A DNA stretch of 64,000 nucleotides from Emticicia sp. CRIBPO (GTDB taxonomy: Bacteria > Bacteroidota > Bacteroidia > Cytophagales > Spirosomataceae): positions 326,495 to 390,494 of the forward strand of contig NZ_JAAAKV010000008.1 in the NCBI RefSeq assembly GCF_009905725.1, read 5' to 3'. How positions within the stretch are numbered: position 1 is the first letter of the stretch; each line of letters begins with the position of its first letter. The position numbers were made by a program, and so were the translations under genes. Shown one piece after another: positions 62,098 to 64,000 of the stretch. Under the pieces are notes generated by a model that worked only from the letters and a program-made list of their open reading frames with translations, was not told where the DNA came from and did not search any database.

Positions 62098-64000
62098 TCA
62101 TCTGAAATTACGAATCGTGTAAGTGAAAGTCAGCAGGAAATAACGGTTCAAAACCATAGATCTCACATCTTCCACATAAGATTCAGTTATCGAACGGCTG
62201 ATGCTGTTGTTCTGATTCAGCAAATCGAAAGCCGTAAGTTTCAATTCTCCTGCATTATTTTTAAGGAATTTCTGACCTACGCTCATGTTCAGCAAGGTGA
62301 AATTCTGATTGTATCCCTCGCCAAGTCCTGTATAGATCGTATTGATCGCTTCGGTATTGAACAGAAAGCCTTTTTTGCTCAACAGATTCAGTTTCAGGGC
62401 TATGTTCTGGAAATAATAGTTGCTGTTCAGTGTCGGGTTTACCGTGTTCGTGATGATGGAATAGTTACCATTATAAGATACGGTAAAGTCAACCTGCTCG
62501 CTGATGTTACTTCCTACGACCAATCCGCCGCTCAGCGTAGTGTTTTCGGCAGTGTTGTTCACGTTGTTGACCAGACCCGGCGTTTCGGTATAGTTAACAC
62601 CCATGTTCAGGTTCAGGTTACTTTTCAGCCATTTCACCGGGAAGCCGTAGTTCATGAAGGTCCTGATGCTGTAGCTTGTCCCTAAGTTAACCGGTCTGTT
62701 CAGCTGCGTTCCTCTTTTCAGTGCGATTCCCTGTATCACCGTGTCTTTAGTGGCTACATAACTCGCATTGGAGATATAGTCCGAACGGGTTTCACCGAAT
62801 ACGTTGATCATAAAGCTCGTGGCCTTGGTCGGGTTAACGCTGCTGTACCTGATCGATCCCGCATTGCTGTACTCCTGTTTCAGATTCGGGTTACCGGTGC
62901 TCAACTGAAGCGGGTTCGAGTTATTCAATACGTTTTGCAGCTGGTTGATAGAAGGTGCATTGGTATTGGTTCTGTAAAACAACCTGAAGTTCTGGTTTTT
63001 ATTCAGGTTATAACGGATAAACGCGTTGGGAAGGATGTTGGCAAAGGTCTTTTCCAGCGTAAATGCATTGGGGAAGATCTGCGAACCGGTCAGTTGAGCG
63101 TGCTGATAGCTCAACCCGAAGTTCATGTTGAAATCCTGTCCTTTGTTATACCTGTAGCTCAGCGAGCCCCTGTTGGTATTGAATGAGTTGTCAAAAACGT
63201 TTGATAAAGTCGTGTTCAGATCGGTATAACCGCTGCCCTCTGCATTATCGTAAGTCTTTTTATCTGAGTCATTGTTCTGGAATGTACCGTTATAGCTGAT
63301 CTGCAACTGCGAGTTTTTAGACAAGGGCTCATTGTAATCTCCTCTTACCCTGATGGTGTTCGAATTGCTGATCGTTTCGCTGATCTGGTCTATCACGACA
63401 CTGGTGTCTGTCAGTGAGAAATATTCATTTTTTGAGTAAAGAACTCCGTCGTTCCAACGGTAGCTGTATGAGTTACCCAGGCCGATAGAGAAGGTTCTTC
63501 CGGCTTTGGCAAAACGGTGTCTGAATAACAGGTCACCACCGGCATTGATCCCCGTACCATCGCTGTTTTGTGTCGAAACCAGGTTACTCAGCATCGTAGA
63601 CAGACTCGGGAGTGAGTTCTGGGCCTCAGAGTTTGTTGTATTTTTGTTCAGCTGAACACTCAACTGAGGTGTAAATATCAATGAATTCGTTTTGTTGATG
63701 GTGTATTCTATCCGGCTGCTTACCTTGTGGCTGTAGTTGTTTGATTTCCTGTTATAAGCTTCTTCATAAAGCTGGTCATCAGATGAGGTAAAAATGGTCC
63801 TTTCAGTATCTTGTACCCTCTGGTTGTTTGTTCCGTTGAAGAAATAGCTGCCGTTAAATTTTATTTTTTTACCCCAGTTGTCTGTCAGGTTAATTCCCAG
63901 GGCGTTTGTACGGGTAATGCCGCTCTGACCCGAGACCATAAAACTGGAGGGGTCTGTGCCTCCACCCCCACCACCGAAGCCACCGCCCCCGCCGCCGGGA
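62098..64000 (-). CDS. Outer-membrane beta-barrel protein, C-terminal part (truncated by window edge)
   Basis: The frame runs past ATG 63939 to the window end, so at least 634 residues are the C-terminal part of a larger protein. The edge encodes a Gly-rich run (about 12 Gly around one Phe, then TDPSSFM) followed by ITRTNALGINLTDNWGKKIKFNGSYFFNGTNN, the typical linker and barrel start of Bacteroidota OMP_b-brl_3/TonB-receptor-like proteins. The barrel ends in an aromatic strand (YFLLTFTYTIRNFR). The substrate is unknown; the N-terminal carboxypeptidase-like and plug regions lie outside. Confidence 0.85.
   Translation of the reverse strand, partial: PGGGGGGFGGGGGGTDPSSFMVSGQSGITRTNALGINLTDNWGKKIKFNGSYFFNGTNNQRVQDTERTIFTSSDDQLYEEAYNRKSNNYSHKVSSRIEYTINKTNSLIFTPQLSVQLNKNTTNSEAQNSLPSLSTMLSNLVSTQNSDGTGINAGGDLLFRHRFAKAGRTFSIGLGNSYSYRWNDGVLYSKNEYFSLTDTSVVIDQISETISNSNTIRVRGDYNEPLSKNSQLQISYNGTFQNNDSDKKTYDNAEGSGYTDLNTTLSNVFDNSFNTNRGSLSYRYNKGQDFNMNFGLSYQHAQLTGSQIFPNAFTLEKTFANILPNAFIRYNLNKNQNFRLFYRTNTNAPSINQLQNVLNNSNPLQLSTGNPNLKQEYSNAGSIRYSSVNPTKATSFMINVFGETRSDYISNASYVATKDTVIQGIALKRGTQLNRPVNLGTSYSIRTFMNYGFPVKWLKSNLNLNMGVNYTETPGLVNNVNNTAENTTLSGGLVVGSNISEQVDFTVSYNGNYSIITNTVNPTLNSNYYFQNIALKLNLLSKKGFLFNTEAINTIYTGLGEGYNQNFTLLNMSVGQKFLKNNAGELKLTAFDLLNQNNSISRSITESYVEDVRSMVLNRYFLLTFTYTIRNFR

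Overview
The window is a chromosomal segment of a Bacteroidota bacterium, most likely a Cytophagia-type environmental species; the genus cannot be fixed from sequence alone. The evidence is Bacteroidota-specific families (DUF5723, DUF4286, DUF6580, PF14121-type porin, OMP_b-brl_3 barrel), promoters of the TTTG-N19-TAnnTTTG type, almost no Shine-Dalgarno sites, and a tRNA without an encoded CCA end.

Left part (1-12.3 kb): a membrane-anchored AraC-type regulator with a TPR sensor half (5' end cut), a SnoaL-like lipoprotein, then a same-strand series of esterase, SDR, amidohydrolase, DUF418 protein, small multispanning protein, type II asparaginase, DUF1624/HGSNAT-type protein and a second DUF418 protein.

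Centre (12.3-27.2 kb): a dense signalling array. Five histidine kinases share nearly the same transmitter but carry five different input halves (periplasmic propeller; 7TMR-DISM-like twice; soluble NTF2-like plus GAF-like; short multispanning). Between kinases 3 and 4 sit an MpaB/DUF2236-type oxygenase and a multispanning protein resembling Pyr4/PaxB membrane terpene cyclases. The array ends with a CheY-like receiver and a receiver-class III adenylate cyclase, so its visible output is cAMP rather than transcription. An HD-YitT fusion follows.

A 57-bp operator-like element, three 15-bp direct repeats with a 20-21 bp period, lies upstream of the SnoaL-like lipoprotein gene (2.5 kb), the kinase array (12.1 kb) and a second NTF2-like gene (31.5 kb). 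In all three the last repeat ends exactly 21 bp before a TAnnTTTG -7 box. This looks like one regulon; the AraC-type protein at the left end is the best local candidate for its activator. This regulon plus kinase array is the most novel-looking content here.

Right part (28.9-64 kb): peptide-use genes (P1 peptidase, M19 dipeptidase, YfcC transporter), a cytochrome c/PQQ quinohaemoprotein, VOC protein, WYL regulator with epoxide-hydrolase-like enzyme, DUF1295 protein and a large hybrid kinase. Then come tRNA-Leu(GAG) and a mostly housekeeping and envelope segment: DUF5723, ATP-grasp, DUF6580, GT4-methyltransferase-YfhO, DUF4286, porin-lpxK, menC, hemF-metH, an Lrp regulator and a truncated outer-membrane barrel.

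Intergenic gaps in the first 37 kb hold a dispersed repeat set (three palindrome/hairpin families, ATTCATTGA-like microrepeats, AAGCTATAAGC-like runs); I saw none to the right of that.
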